Shown here: positions 47,553 through 56,405 of the stretch, one piece after another | Layout of the letters: every line of letters starts with the position of its first letter | How positions within the stretch are numbered: the stretch's first letter is position 1 | From: CBDAUN01 sp965200645 | GTDB lineage: Bacteria; Pseudomonadota; Gammaproteobacteria; Arenicellales; JAJDZL01 | Reading direction: 5' to 3' | Assembly: GCA_965200645.1 (NCBI GenBank) | Contig: CBDAUN010000003.1 | Location: forward strand, 1 to 64,000 | DNA length: 64,000 nucleotides | Position numbers and translations under genes: made by a program | The notes under the pieces: model-generated | Database searches by the model: none | What the model saw: the letters and a program-made list of their open reading frames with translations, nothing else | What the model was told of the DNA's origin: nothing

Positions 47553-47972
47553 TCATTCAGTGAGCTGAATGTATCTAGCACCTTGAGCTGGATGGACTTG
47601 CGGTTTTTGTGCACCACAAAGTCTAACCCGATCTCCCTTCTTTGCACCCTGATACATCAGTTGACCTAGTGCTGAATTATTTGCCTGGTCCATCTTGATT
47701 AAGGCAAATACGATGGGCTCACCGTTGTTATCGAAGCTCATGGTCGTTTCAACGACGCTTCCCGTACCGGCTATTTCAATGAATTTCGATTCAAGTAATG
47801 TACTACAACAAACCAGACGCGGTGGAAACCATACTGCTTCGCATGATGGACATTTCGTGGCTCGTGCTATCCCTTCACATAAACCATCGAAATACGGTTT
47901 AAGCTGACCAAGTGAGTACTGATAGTTCAGTTCAATTTTCAGTGGGAAATAGGTGTTTGTGAAATCTGTCAT
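47553..47972 (-). CDS. DUF35 / zinc-ribbon OB-fold protein
   Basis: 139 residues: a rubredoxin-like zinc ribbon with Cys in ATKCPSCEAVWFPPRLVC, then an OB-fold. Such proteins usually partner thiolase-like or acyl-CoA enzymes as a CoA-binding subunit. No thiolase is adjacent here, so its partner is unknown. A CATTCAG-TGAG-CTGAATG hairpin covers its 3' end. Confidence 0.82.
   Translation of the reverse strand: MTDFTNTYFPLKIELNYQYSLGQLKPYFDGLCEGIARATKCPSCEAVWFPPRLVCCSTLLESKFIEIAGTGSVVETTMSFDNNGEPIVFALIKMDQANNSALGQLMYQGAKKGDRVRLCGAQKPQVHPAQGARYIQLTE
47554..47571. terminator. Hairpin between convergent SAF and DUF35 genes
   Basis: CATTCAG-TGAG-CTGAATG has a perfect 7-bp stem. It overlaps the last codons of the DUF35 gene and follows the SAF gene stop, so it could serve both directions, although no long U-run is present. 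Confidence 0.4.
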
Positions 47973-48033
47973 AGCAAAGTACTGGCGCTGAATTATGCCA
48001 TTTCAAAGCAGGCAAAACACCGACCGCTTAGGC

Positions 48034-48651
48034 TCACAGTTTAGTCTCATCGTGGCGCAGTCCAAATACGTAACGTTCTTCCGTAATTTTTTCGAGATAG
48101 TGAAAAGGTCTTTGCTGAAGCCCAATATATCCGGGTGCCGGCATCATCACCACATCACCCGGCAAGTTCGCTATTTCCTGTTCATTCAACCTTAAACGAT
48201 CTTCACTAACACAATATCTGCCTTTACCGGCAAGTACAAATAGGCACACCACATGTCGATAATCTATGCGGTCTCTGTGAGGTGTAATTCCTACTTCTCC
48301 TAGTTCATATTTTTGCAGTATCCAGTCATTGAATACTACTTCATCGGTAAACAAATTGAGCCCCTGAATCGCTTCGTTAAATAACAGTTGAAATTCCTTT
48401 ACCAGCAGCCCAAACAAACCACTAGGGTTTATATTGTCCTGCAACAACATTCTCTGATAGACAACATTCGGCCCCGTCCCTATTGATTCTCGACATGACC
48501 GCAAAGAAACTTTCTTGGCTTCAGCTAACAATGAAGTGCGAAAATCTTGCGATAAGATAGGTATGGAGACCGAAGAGAAATTACTCATTGCAGCAACGGC
48601 TCCTGCGAGGTGACTAGGTGATGCGATAAAGAGGTTGGAATGATTCATCAC
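48034..48651 (-). CDS. 2OG-Fe(II) oxygenase-like protein
   Basis: 205 residues with the double-stranded beta-helix metal triad: His125 and Asp127 in TPHRDRIDYRH and a later His184 (RPFHYLEK) with Arg194/Arg199 as possible 2-oxoglutarate ligand. PGDVVMMPAPGY is the strand preceding the second half. No substrate can be proposed. Stand-alone, transcribed away from the molybdoenzyme operon. Confidence 0.55.
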   Translation of the reverse strand: MMNHSNLFIASPSHLAGAVAAMSNFSSVSIPILSQDFRTSLLAEAKKVSLRSCRESIGTGPNVVYQRMLLQDNINPSGLFGLLVKEFQLLFNEAIQGLNLFTDEVVFNDWILQKYELGEVGITPHRDRIDYRHVVCLFVLAGKGRYCVSEDRLRLNEQEIANLPGDVVMMPAPGYIGLQQRPFHYLEKITEERYVFGLRHDETKL

Positions 48652-48847
48652 TCAATCACTATCTGTCAATGCAGAGAACATCTGCTCTGCCGTAGTTTTT
48701 ACAAATTGATATATATTGTATATATTAGTTGTTAACATTCTCTATTGACTAAAATTGAATTGACAGCAGCAAATCATTGAAGAGTGGCTTGAATCTGCAA
48801 TACAGACAGATTCGCTCTTAACACAACTATTGTAGAGGAGTGATTGA

Positions 48848-50956
48848 ATGAATACAGCAATGGATTTGGGTGATCGACTCGCGAAGATCAAGGGAGCAAA
48901 GGTAATCAAGAGTTTTTGCTATACCTGTCCATGGCAATGCCCAACCGAAGTATTTGTGCGCGACGGCAAGATTGTCTACCACAAAGGGAATCCCGAATCA
49001 CCAAACAATATTGGATCACGATGTGCCAAGGGAATGGCGAGTTGGCACGTTACTAGAGACCCGGATCGCCTCAAGTATCCGATGCTACGCACTAACCCTA
49101 AAGGTGAAAGAGGAGAATTCAAGCGAATATCATGGGATGAGGCATTTACCTTCATTGCTGACAAACTGAAGGCGATTGCCTCAGAATATGGTCCGGAAGC
49201 GGTCGCACTGACCTGTCACCACGATCCCAATACTCAATTTTATAGACATCTACTTGGTGAACTCTATGGTTCGCCAAATCTATATGCCCACACTTCGGGT
49301 TGCGAACAGGATCGGCGTTCTGCATGTTTGACAATTTTTGGACACGTTTTCCCGATGCACGATTTTGCCAACTCAAAGTATGTCATGTTGTGGGGTATGA
49401 ATAATCTCGGGGCCAACCAAGGGTTATGGGAAAGTCGTGCCTTAATTCAAGCCCAAAAGAGCGGGTGTCGTCTTGTCGTAGTGGACCCGAACTTTACGGA
49501 AACCGCACAAAAGGCTGATGAATGGGTGCCAATTAAGCCCGGTACTGATGGCGCCATGGCACTTGCAATGTGTTACAGCATCATCGACAACAACCTGTAT
49601 GATGCCGATTTTGTTGCAAATCACTGTAACGGTTTTGATGGATTTCGTGACCACTTGTACGCTAAAGGATACACTCCCGAGTGGGCAGAATCGATTTGCG
49701 GTATCAGTAAAGAAACTATAGAACGACTGGCCAGAGAGTTTGCCACAACCAAGCCTTCTATGTCTGCGATCTTCAAGGGTTCTGGCTACTACACCAACGG
49801 TGCAGATGCTGGACGAGCCTGTTACATCATCAACGCACTATGTGGTGAAGTCGACAAGCCTGGCAACCTTCACTTGAAGGATTGGGCACCACTGGGTCTG
49901 CCGGTTGTGATTCCGGATGAAGCAAAAACTGCTCCAAGCAAGGATCCGCTGCATGTTGGTATGGGATACCCACTAGCGCCTGATCTACCTAATTCCAGAC
50001 TGCCGGAAGCAGTAATCAATGGCAATCCCTATCCAGTTAAAGGTTTATTTGTGCATGCCACTAATCCGGTGATGAGCGACCCGAATCGAGACCAGGTTCT
50101 TCAGATGTTCAAGCATTTGGACTTGGCAGTTGCATGCGAGCTCTACATGAGTGAAACTGCACTTGAATGTGACATTGTTCTGCCTGAAACTTCATTCTAC
50201 GAGCAAGCGGAAATCCGTCAGGGTATGTGGATTGGGCCAGAAGTCGTTTTATGCCAACCGGTTGTTGACCCCGTCGGTGAGTCCAAACCGCCTTACGAAA
50301 TTGTCAAGGGTATCGCTGAAAAGATGGATTGGGGTCAGCATTTCCCATACGAGAAGTGGGAAGATTGGGGCGAAATCATGATGGAAAACGTTCCCATGTC
50401 GCTCGAAGAGCTCAAGCAGAAGGGGTTTTGGGCTGGAGAGGTTCGCTATAACCGAGTACCCGAAGGATTACCCACCCCTTCTGGAAAGATTGAAATACAT
50501 TCCAGTGCTTATGTCGATGCCGGTTTTGATGGATACCCTGTCTACACCGACAGAACAGTGATGCCGGACGATGATTATCCATTGCAGGTAACCCACTCAA
50601 AACTGAGCATGCACTGTAATATCGTTACTCAGAACAACCCGTATCTGATGGAAATTTGTGGTGAGAACTGGATGGAGATCAACCGAATCGATGCACTTCG
50701 CTACGGCATTAAGGACGATTCCACGGTAGTGGTTGAATCCCCAAAGGATCAAATCACGATAAAAGCGAAGGTGGTTGAAGGCTTGGTGCCAGGTTGCATC
50801 AGCATCCGTCACGGACATGGATTTGGACATTGGGCGATGGGTTCCACGGCAAAGGGGCACGGCGCCCATTCCAATAATTTAATGGACGCTCATGTAAGCC
50901 CGATTACTGGTGCCAATTGTTATAACGAATGCAAGGTGCGGGTGCGACCGGCATAA
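48848..50956 (+). CDS. Molybdopterin oxidoreductase catalytic subunit
   Basis: 702-residue bis-MGD enzyme of the DMSO-reductase superfamily. The N-terminal [4Fe-4S] ligands are Cys24, Cys27, Cys31 and Cys59 (FCYTCPWQC; GSRCAKG). TSGCEQDRRSA holds a candidate Mo-ligand Cys, and the C-terminal MGD domain includes GHGFGHWAMGST. There is no twin-arginine signal, so the enzyme should face the cytoplasm, unlike exported DmsA/PhsA. It is closest in style to PhsA/PsrA- and Fdh-like proteins; substrate is unknown. Its electron-transfer subunit follows 27 bp downstream. Confidence 0.85.
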   Translation: MNTAMDLGDRLAKIKGAKVIKSFCYTCPWQCPTEVFVRDGKIVYHKGNPESPNNIGSRCAKGMASWHVTRDPDRLKYPMLRTNPKGERGEFKRISWDEAFTFIADKLKAIASEYGPEAVALTCHHDPNTQFYRHLLGELYGSPNLYAHTSGCEQDRRSACLTIFGHVFPMHDFANSKYVMLWGMNNLGANQGLWESRALIQAQKSGCRLVVVDPNFTETAQKADEWVPIKPGTDGAMALAMCYSIIDNNLYDADFVANHCNGFDGFRDHLYAKGYTPEWAESICGISKETIERLAREFATTKPSMSAIFKGSGYYTNGADAGRACYIINALCGEVDKPGNLHLKDWAPLGLPVVIPDEAKTAPSKDPLHVGMGYPLAPDLPNSRLPEAVINGNPYPVKGLFVHATNPVMSDPNRDQVLQMFKHLDLAVACELYMSETALECDIVLPETSFYEQAEIRQGMWIGPEVVLCQPVVDPVGESKPPYEIVKGIAEKMDWGQHFPYEKWEDWGEIMMENVPMSLEELKQKGFWAGEVRYNRVPEGLPTPSGKIEIHSSAYVDAGFDGYPVYTDRTVMPDDDYPLQVTHSKLSMHCNIVTQNNPYLMEICGENWMEINRIDALRYGIKDDSTVVVESPKDQITIKAKVVEGLVPGCISIRHGHGFGHWAMGSTAKGHGAHSNNLMDAHVSPITGANCYNECKVRVRPA

Positions 50957-50983
50957 ATTGCGGACTAAAGAGGAGTTAAGACA

Positions 50984-51541
50984 ATGCAACACGGATTTTA
51001 TTTCGACCATCAACGTTGCGTGAAATGTCACGCCTGCGAAATCGCATGCAAGTCTTGGAATGAAATTGAGGTTGGTCCTAGATGGCGGGAAGTTGTCAAA
51101 ATTGAATCAGGCACATTTCCCAATGTAACCGCAATGAATGTTTCAATGGCCTGTATGCACTGTGGGGACGCACCCTGTCGCAATGCATGTCCCGTTACGG
51201 CAATTACCAAACGGGCAGATGACGGTGTAGTTGTGGTTGACCAAAACAAGTGCATTGGCTGTGGATTCTGCACTTGGGCGTGTCCCTTCAATGCACCTCA
51301 ACTCAGTGCCACTGCGGGTAAAATGGAAAAATGCAATTTTTGCCAGACCCCAGGTAAGGAAAGACCTCTTGATATGCCGCGTGCCTGCGAAGAGATTTGC
51401 CCGACAGAAGCAATCATTTCTGGTCCGATGGCAATGCTGGCGAAGCAAAACCGTGAATCGGCTGCTAAGCGACTCGGTTCCTTTTCAAGTCAGGGATTTC
51501 CAGGAGTAGTTTTAGATGCCGCTTCGAGGTACGGAAATTAA
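50984..51541 (+). CDS. Four-cluster ferredoxin subunit of the molybdoenzyme
   Basis: 185-residue DmsB/PsrB-type protein. Four Cys groups are visible: CVKCHACEIACK, CMHCGDAPCRNACP, CIGCGFCTWACP, and CNFCQTPGKERP with CEEICP, enough for four [4Fe-4S] clusters. It would carry electrons between the molybdopterin subunit and the membrane cytochrome. No signal peptide. Good ribosome site (AGAGGAG) upstream. In the usual arrangement the membrane anchor follows directly; here two methyl-transfer genes intervene. Confidence 0.88.
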   Translation: MQHGFYFDHQRCVKCHACEIACKSWNEIEVGPRWREVVKIESGTFPNVTAMNVSMACMHCGDAPCRNACPVTAITKRADDGVVVVDQNKCIGCGFCTWACPFNAPQLSATAGKMEKCNFCQTPGKERPLDMPRACEEICPTEAIISGPMAMLAKQNRESAAKRLGSFSSQGFPGVVLDAASRYGN

Positions 51542-51595
51542 TATTTTTGTAGGTGACGATATTTCCGCTACAACAATTATGAGGAGAGTTTAATT

Positions 51596-52966
51596 ATGGC
51601 TGAAATTATCGGTAATGCCGTACCACCTGAGAGGCAGCGTTGTATTGATGCTTTGCAACTTAGAGAACCTGACTTGGTGCCCATTGGTTTGTGGGGCACG
51701 ATCGAAGGTTACCAAAACCTTCGCAAAGGTCTTGGAATGGACTACAAGGCTGACCCAAAAGACTACAGAACCGGATCTACAACCTGGACGACGGATGTAA
51801 GTTTTGAATTAGATTTGGCCGAAAAACTTGGCGTAGACTTTATGCGAATTGCGATTGGCACTCCCGGCGGATCGCCCGGATTTCGTGAAATAGCATTTGA
51901 TGAAATTCCCTTCGACATGGGAATTCCGCCACCGAACATGGACATCAATGTCGACGAATGGGGTGTCATTCGAAAGTGGACACCACATGAGCAGGGCGGC
52001 TACTATGAAATGATTGGCTATCCCTTGTTTCACGCCACTAGCGCACCGTTGAAGGAGGGTCTGCAAATTCTCGATGAATTTCCTTGGCCAAATCCCTACG
52101 ACGAATCCTGCTGGGAAGACGCGCCCATACCGGGGATGACTTTGCGAGAATATTGTAAGTTTATTCACGAGGAAACACCATTTGCACTGATGGGGCAAGG
52201 TGGCCGAGGCGGTATATTCGAACAGGCAAAGTACATGGTCGGGTATGCCAAGATATTTTCCGACTTCATTGAATCACCTGAATTTCTTGAGGCAATGCTG
52301 ACCAGGCTGACCGATATTGAAATTGAATTCAACAAGGCGATTATTGACGAATGTGGCGAATATTTGGATTGGATGCGCATGAGCCCGGAAGACCTTGCCA
52401 GTGAAAAGACAGCATTTTTGTCCTTGAAGATGTTTGACCGACAGGTGAAGCCGCACTATATTCGGGCATTTCGCGAGATCAAGGATTACTATTTAAAGAA
52501 AAACCCAAATGGAAAAATTCAGTTTCATAGTTGTGGCGCCATCCCAGAGCCATTTATGCGAGGCTTGATTGAAGCTGGTGTCGACGGTTATGACAGTTTG
52601 CCACCGAAGGTGGCCCGTCACTCCAACCCTGCCGCCAAAAAGCGTCAGTTAGGAAATGAAATGTTCTTCTATGGTGGCATCGATGTTCAGGAAACTCTGC
52701 CGTGGGGGAGCGTAGAGGACGTGCGTAACGAAGTGCAGCAAAGAATTTGGGAAATGGGACACGGAGGTGGATTTTTACTTAGTTCATCTCACCGCCTGGA
52801 ACATGACGTTCCCACCCAGAATGTGGTGGCTATGGTGGAAGAGGCGAGAGAATATGGTGTCTATCCTTTACCCAAGGACCCCCCACCTGGGGCTGATACT
52901 GGTGAAGATTATGAACCCTGGTCAGGAGAGCGTAAGCGTCGACGTCGACCAAGACCTGTCGCTTAA
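51596..52966 (+). CDS. Uroporphyrinogen decarboxylase-type methyltransferase (MtaA/CmuA-like)
   Basis: 456-residue protein of the UroD methyltransferase family. The zinc-site pair His311-x-Cys313 lies in IQFHSCGAI, and GVDGYDSLPP and GGIDVQETLPWG follow the family pattern. Relatives transfer methyl groups between corrinoid proteins and coenzyme M, or from chloromethane or methoxy compounds. The corrinoid gene lies 34 bp downstream, so together they resemble a split CmuA. The C-terminus ends in SGERKRRRRPRPVA, an Arg-rich tail. A true UroD haem enzyme is unlikely given the corrinoid partner and the extra length. Confidence 0.82.
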   Translation: MAEIIGNAVPPERQRCIDALQLREPDLVPIGLWGTIEGYQNLRKGLGMDYKADPKDYRTGSTTWTTDVSFELDLAEKLGVDFMRIAIGTPGGSPGFREIAFDEIPFDMGIPPPNMDINVDEWGVIRKWTPHEQGGYYEMIGYPLFHATSAPLKEGLQILDEFPWPNPYDESCWEDAPIPGMTLREYCKFIHEETPFALMGQGGRGGIFEQAKYMVGYAKIFSDFIESPEFLEAMLTRLTDIEIEFNKAIIDECGEYLDWMRMSPEDLASEKTAFLSLKMFDRQVKPHYIRAFREIKDYYLKKNPNGKIQFHSCGAIPEPFMRGLIEAGVDGYDSLPPKVARHSNPAAKKRQLGNEMFFYGGIDVQETLPWGSVEDVRNEVQQRIWEMGHGGGFLLSSSHRLEHDVPTQNVVAMVEEAREYGVYPLPKDPPPGADTGEDYEPWSGERKRRRRPRPVA

Positions 52967-53000
52967 TTTTGAAACTTGCACACTACGATAAAGTCAGACA

Positions 53001-53849
53001 ATGCCACTAAATATTGAAACAGAAAAAGATTGGGATCTTGAAGATCTTCAATACGATTTTGAAGACTCCATGGAGACCAACCGCTGGACGGATGCACCTG
53101 CAGAAATAAAGGAACTATTTCATGAAATCGAGTGGAACATTATTGATGGCGAGCATGAGGACACGTCAGAATTAATTCATCCGGCATTGGATGCTGATGT
53201 ATCCCCTCGAACGTTGGTAGCCGGACCTATGGCGACCGGCATTGCTGAAGTTGGGCGCCGTTTCAAGATGGATGAATACTTTCTGCCAGAAGTAATGATG
53301 TCCGCAAAATGCATGCACTCGGCTTTAGGAATTCTAAAGCCGCTTATTATTGCAGAAAAATCTGAAGACATTGGGACTGTTGTCGTCGGTACGGTGCAAG
53401 GAGATTTGCACGACATTGGAAAGAAAATTGTTGCAATGATGCTGGAAGCAGCAGGCTTCACTGTCATTGACTTAGGCGTGACGGTTCCTCCTGAAGACTT
53501 CATTGCTGCAATTCGAGAACACAACCCACAAATTGTTGGATTTTCCGCACTGTTGACTACAACAATGAACATGCAGTGGGAAACCATCAAGCAAATTACA
53601 GCTGAGGGCATGCGCAAGGATGTGAAGGTCTTTGTCGGCGGTGCTCCAATTAGTCAAGCCTGGTGCGACAAGATTGGTGCCGATGCGTACGGTGTTGATG
53701 CCCTGGTTGCAGTTGAAAAGGCCAAAGCCTGTGTTAATGAATTTCGCGACCTGCATGGTGGCGATCCAGCGCTTCATGGAGCCATGCTAACTATCGATGC
53801 GCAGCGGGTAGCAGAACAAGCGGCACGGCTGGAAGTCGCTGCAGGTTGA
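53001..53849 (+). CDS. Corrinoid protein of a methyl-transfer system (copy 2)
   Basis: 282 residues: an acidic N-terminal segment (about 20 Asp/Glu against three Lys/Arg in the first 60), a helical cap domain (about 35-110) and a B12 domain with DLHDIGKK (axial His137). GFSALLTTTMNMQ and VFVGGAPISQAW are conserved B12-domain strands. A C-terminal extension of about 35 residues is not part of the usual domain. It should accept a methyl group from the UroD-type protein encoded just upstream. It is about 40 residues longer than copy 1. Confidence 0.88.
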   Translation: MPLNIETEKDWDLEDLQYDFEDSMETNRWTDAPAEIKELFHEIEWNIIDGEHEDTSELIHPALDADVSPRTLVAGPMATGIAEVGRRFKMDEYFLPEVMMSAKCMHSALGILKPLIIAEKSEDIGTVVVGTVQGDLHDIGKKIVAMMLEAAGFTVIDLGVTVPPEDFIAAIREHNPQIVGFSALLTTTMNMQWETIKQITAEGMRKDVKVFVGGAPISQAWCDKIGADAYGVDALVAVEKAKACVNEFRDLHGGDPALHGAMLTIDAQRVAEQAARLEVAAG

Positions 53850-53904
53850 TTGATCAGCCAGAGCACGTTTAACCCATTACTTTCTGACGTGGTTGAGGTT
53901 CCCA

Positions 53905-55044
53905 GTGGCTGATTCCGCAATTCGGCAAGTGCGTATCTCTCGAAGGCGCACCGTCCTACCGATTGTTATCGGTGTTTTGATAACAGCACTCGGACTGGCC
54001 GGTCAAATTGATGCAGCATTCGGTTATGGTGCACTGTTTGTTTCAGTCCTGCTTCTCGGGGCTGGACTCGTTGCATTGATGCTACTCCTATTCACTTCAT
54101 TAACCGTTGCTGGGGGCACAATTCGCTGGCTGTTCGCTCTCGGTGGCTGGATGTATGTTTTTGGAGTTTGTGCGCTAACAGGATTTTATCTATTGGAAGG
54201 GTTGTCTGGTCGGGTAGAACTACATTGGATGCTGTTTGGTCCGGTTGCTTTGGCAGTGCTGATCGTTTTCGATGTGGGAGTATACCGAGCAGTCATTCAA
54301 AGAAATGCACCGACTTGGCGTCGTTACCGCGAGCACATACAACTAAGCAAGATAAATTCCGACTCAATGCGACACACCTTTTTCTCAGACGTCGTTTTCC
54401 ACTCAAGTTTACGTTCGCAAAGCGGTTTCCGCTGGCTGCGTCACACGTTGATACTTTGGGGATTCGTGTTGATGTTTCTAATAGAAATCATTGCTGTATT
54501 TTTAAGAGAAGGGATTCCCGCCTTTGGGTTGCCGGATATTTGGGAATTGCCCCAACATCCAATCAGGCTATCATTTGATTTCGCCTTTGACTTTTTCGGC
54601 GGAATGGTGCTTGTCGGATGCGTAATGGCATACCTATGGCGCTTTATTAGAAATGAAAATGAGCGCAAATTTTCGGATTCGCCATCACTGCATTTTCTAT
54701 TCTTTGTCGTGATAAGCGGCTTCATAGTGGAAGGTATCAGAATTTCAGCAGAGGCTTTCCCGGCCGGCAGTGGATATTCGTTTATCGGCTACTTATTTGC
54801 GAGTGTTATACCGAACAATGCAAGTTTTTTTAAGGAAGTTTATAGTCCGCTTTGGTACTTGCATGTATTCGGATCACTTGCTTTCATCGCATATGTTCCA
54901 ATTCATCGACTCATCCATTCGTGTGCAACACCGATTGGACGCTTGATGAATTCGCAATCCGAAATGCTCGAGCAAAAGCGTTTGAGTTCACTTAGTGGAT
55001 TGCTGAACACCAGATACAATTCAACCCAAGAAATTCGTGACTGA
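53905..55044 (+). CDS. NarI/HdrE-like cytochrome b membrane subunit
   Basis: About 379 residues, with six or so transmembrane helices (the first near VLPIVIGVLITALGLAG) and candidate haem-ligand His residues in FHSSLR, RWLRHTLI and YLHVFGSLAF/PIHRLIHS. This is the nitrate-reductase-gamma type of di-haem b subunit that exchanges electrons with quinone. The GTG at 53905 has a GAGG site seven bases upstream and is preferred to the TTG at 53893. It is the expected membrane partner of the molybdoenzyme and ferredoxin genes separated from it by the methyl-transfer pair. Confidence 0.78.
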   Translation: MADSAIRQVRISRRRTVLPIVIGVLITALGLAGQIDAAFGYGALFVSVLLLGAGLVALMLLLFTSLTVAGGTIRWLFALGGWMYVFGVCALTGFYLLEGLSGRVELHWMLFGPVALAVLIVFDVGVYRAVIQRNAPTWRRYREHIQLSKINSDSMRHTFFSDVVFHSSLRSQSGFRWLRHTLILWGFVLMFLIEIIAVFLREGIPAFGLPDIWELPQHPIRLSFDFAFDFFGGMVLVGCVMAYLWRFIRNENERKFSDSPSLHFLFFVVISGFIVEGIRISAEAFPAGSGYSFIGYLFASVIPNNASFFKEVYSPLWYLHVFGSLAFIAYVPIHRLIHSCATPIGRLMNSQSEMLEQKRLSSLSGLLNTRYNSTQEIRD

Positions 55045-55047
55045 GAT

Positions 55048-55854
55048 ATGAGCAGAATCATCGCAATATACGGAAAAACTTGCACGTTAAAATCGGACGT
55101 AGCCCGATCGATATCTCGATTAACAGGATACAAACTGGCGAGTCGAGGCGAATCGATAACCACCAATGCACTGATGGCCAAGAAGACAAGTGGTCTTCAA
55201 GTTGACTTGGATACTCATAGAAACCTAGATGCACAAACTGTATCCATGCTTGCGTGGCCGGATGATGTGTTGATTTTGGAAAGTGCCTTTATGGATGCAG
55301 TACTGGGCGGACGAGACAATGTGTTTTTTGTTCGCTTAAGTTCAACTGATGATGTTCGTCACTCCCGCTGGGAGCATCGACGAGAAGAGGCCGGCGGCAG
55401 GACTCGACAAATTGGTGAAGGAGTCGCTCAGCGAGATAAAGATGACGAAGAATTGCGAGCAAGGCTTTACCCAAACCCATGCGAAGTGACTCCAGACATG
55501 GAATTCGATACCACCGAAGGAAATGCTGCAGACATTGGATTAAAGATCTGGGCTGAATTTCTTGGTGAGGATCTGTCGCATCTTCAGGCGATGCAAACTA
55601 CTGAAATGGATAAGCGGCAAACCAAGGGTCTAAAACCCGGGCCATCTGCCGGCGAAGTTGTCGTCTATAACGCACTTCGAAATCCATTCGGTGGCTACAT
55701 TCTCGACGATGAGAGTGGGCGACAGGTATTTGTTCACAAAAGTGCCGTTGAGTCAGCTGGTCTTGGCGAGCTGAGCCAAGGTCAGCGAGTTGCCTTTCAA
55801 ATTGTTGAAGACGGATTCGGCGGGTTTAGAGCTACTGGTGTAAATTTGAAGTAG
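55048..55854 (+). CDS. Kinase-like / cold-shock domain fusion protein
   Basis: 268 residues in two parts. Residues 1-175 resemble a cytidylate-kinase/NMP-kinase fold, but the P-loop is altered (YGKTCTLKSD; the Gly before Lys is Leu). The rest of this part (LRARLYPNP, EFDTTEGNAADIG) still follows the kinase pattern. Residues 199-268 are a cold-shock/S1-like domain with the RNP-like strands PFGGYILDD and VFVH. Such a fusion is not one I know. It begins 3 bp after the cytochrome b gene, so it belongs to the molybdoenzyme-methyltransferase operon. It may be a regulator or sensor that binds RNA. Confidence 0.65.
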   Translation: MSRIIAIYGKTCTLKSDVARSISRLTGYKLASRGESITTNALMAKKTSGLQVDLDTHRNLDAQTVSMLAWPDDVLILESAFMDAVLGGRDNVFFVRLSSTDDVRHSRWEHRREEAGGRTRQIGEGVAQRDKDDEELRARLYPNPCEVTPDMEFDTTEGNAADIGLKIWAEFLGEDLSHLQAMQTTEMDKRQTKGLKPGPSAGEVVVYNALRNPFGGYILDDESGRQVFVHKSAVESAGLGELSQGQRVAFQIVEDGFGGFRATGVNLK

Positions 55855-55867
55855 CTAAGAATTATCC

Positions 55868-56143
55868 ATGCCACGATTAAAGGATGTGATTCCGGAACTT
55901 CAAGAGCAAGAACGACTGCGCGATTCGCAAGCCTACCAACACCGCAATCAACAAGTCACTCAGGTCAAGTTAACCACCGGCGCCCCCTGTTCAACTCATG
56001 ACGAGTTGTTCGAGTCATGGCCGGGCGAGTCCACTGATGTTGCAAAGTGGTATACGCTGGATAATGGGTTTGCGGTAGGTTGCGGAGTCGACTTGAATGG
56101 CAATCCGCACTACCCGGTAGTTCGATTAAAACCTGTCAGTTAG
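55868..56143 (+). CDS. Conserved-looking small protein, unrecognised
   Basis: 91 residues, hydrophilic, with two Cys (CSTHDE; GCGVDLNG). No domain recognised. It lies 13 bp after the kinase-like/cold-shock gene and one base before the CDGSH gene, so it is translated as part of the same operon. WPGESTDVAKWYTLDNG and GNPHYPVVRLKP look like a compact globular domain. Confidence 0.6.
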   Translation: MPRLKDVIPELQEQERLRDSQAYQHRNQQVTQVKLTTGAPCSTHDELFESWPGESTDVAKWYTLDNGFAVGCGVDLNGNPHYPVVRLKPVS

Positions 56144-56144
56144 G

Positions 56145-56393
56145 ATGAGCTTGCCTGCTTGCCCACAAAAAGCACCTTATCCTGTTCAAGTCAAAGAGGG
56201 CACTCAGTACGCTTGGTGTAGTTGCGGTCTAAGTGTCAAGCAGCCTTGGTGTGACGGTTCGCATCGCGACACAGCATACAAACCGATAAAGTTTGTGGCA
56301 CCGATTTCAGGTGAATTCTACATGTGTGGCTGTAAGCAATCCGATAATGCGCCTTACTGCTTTGGCAACTGCATGGGCCACGCTCCAATTTAG
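56145..56393 (+). CDS. CDGSH iron-sulfur protein with two motifs
   Basis: 82 residues. The first motif is complete: Cys25-x-Cys27, then Cys36-Asp-Gly-Ser-His40, binding a [2Fe-2S] cluster with three Cys and one His. The second is modified: Cys61-x-Cys63, then Cys72-Phe-Gly-Asn-Cys76, placing Cys where His is expected. This could give an all-Cys cluster of different redox potential. No membrane anchor. Two bases separate it from the previous gene. Confidence 0.82.
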   Translation: MSLPACPQKAPYPVQVKEGTQYAWCSCGLSVKQPWCDGSHRDTAYKPIKFVAPISGEFYMCGCKQSDNAPYCFGNCMGHAPI

Positions 56394-56405
56394 CACAATG
56401 TACCT

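Noticed and set aside
51596..52966. Haem-biosynthesis uroporphyrinogen decarboxylase
   Set aside because: It is longer than HemE, carries the His-x-Cys metal pair and lies beside a corrinoid protein, which fits a methyltransferase better.
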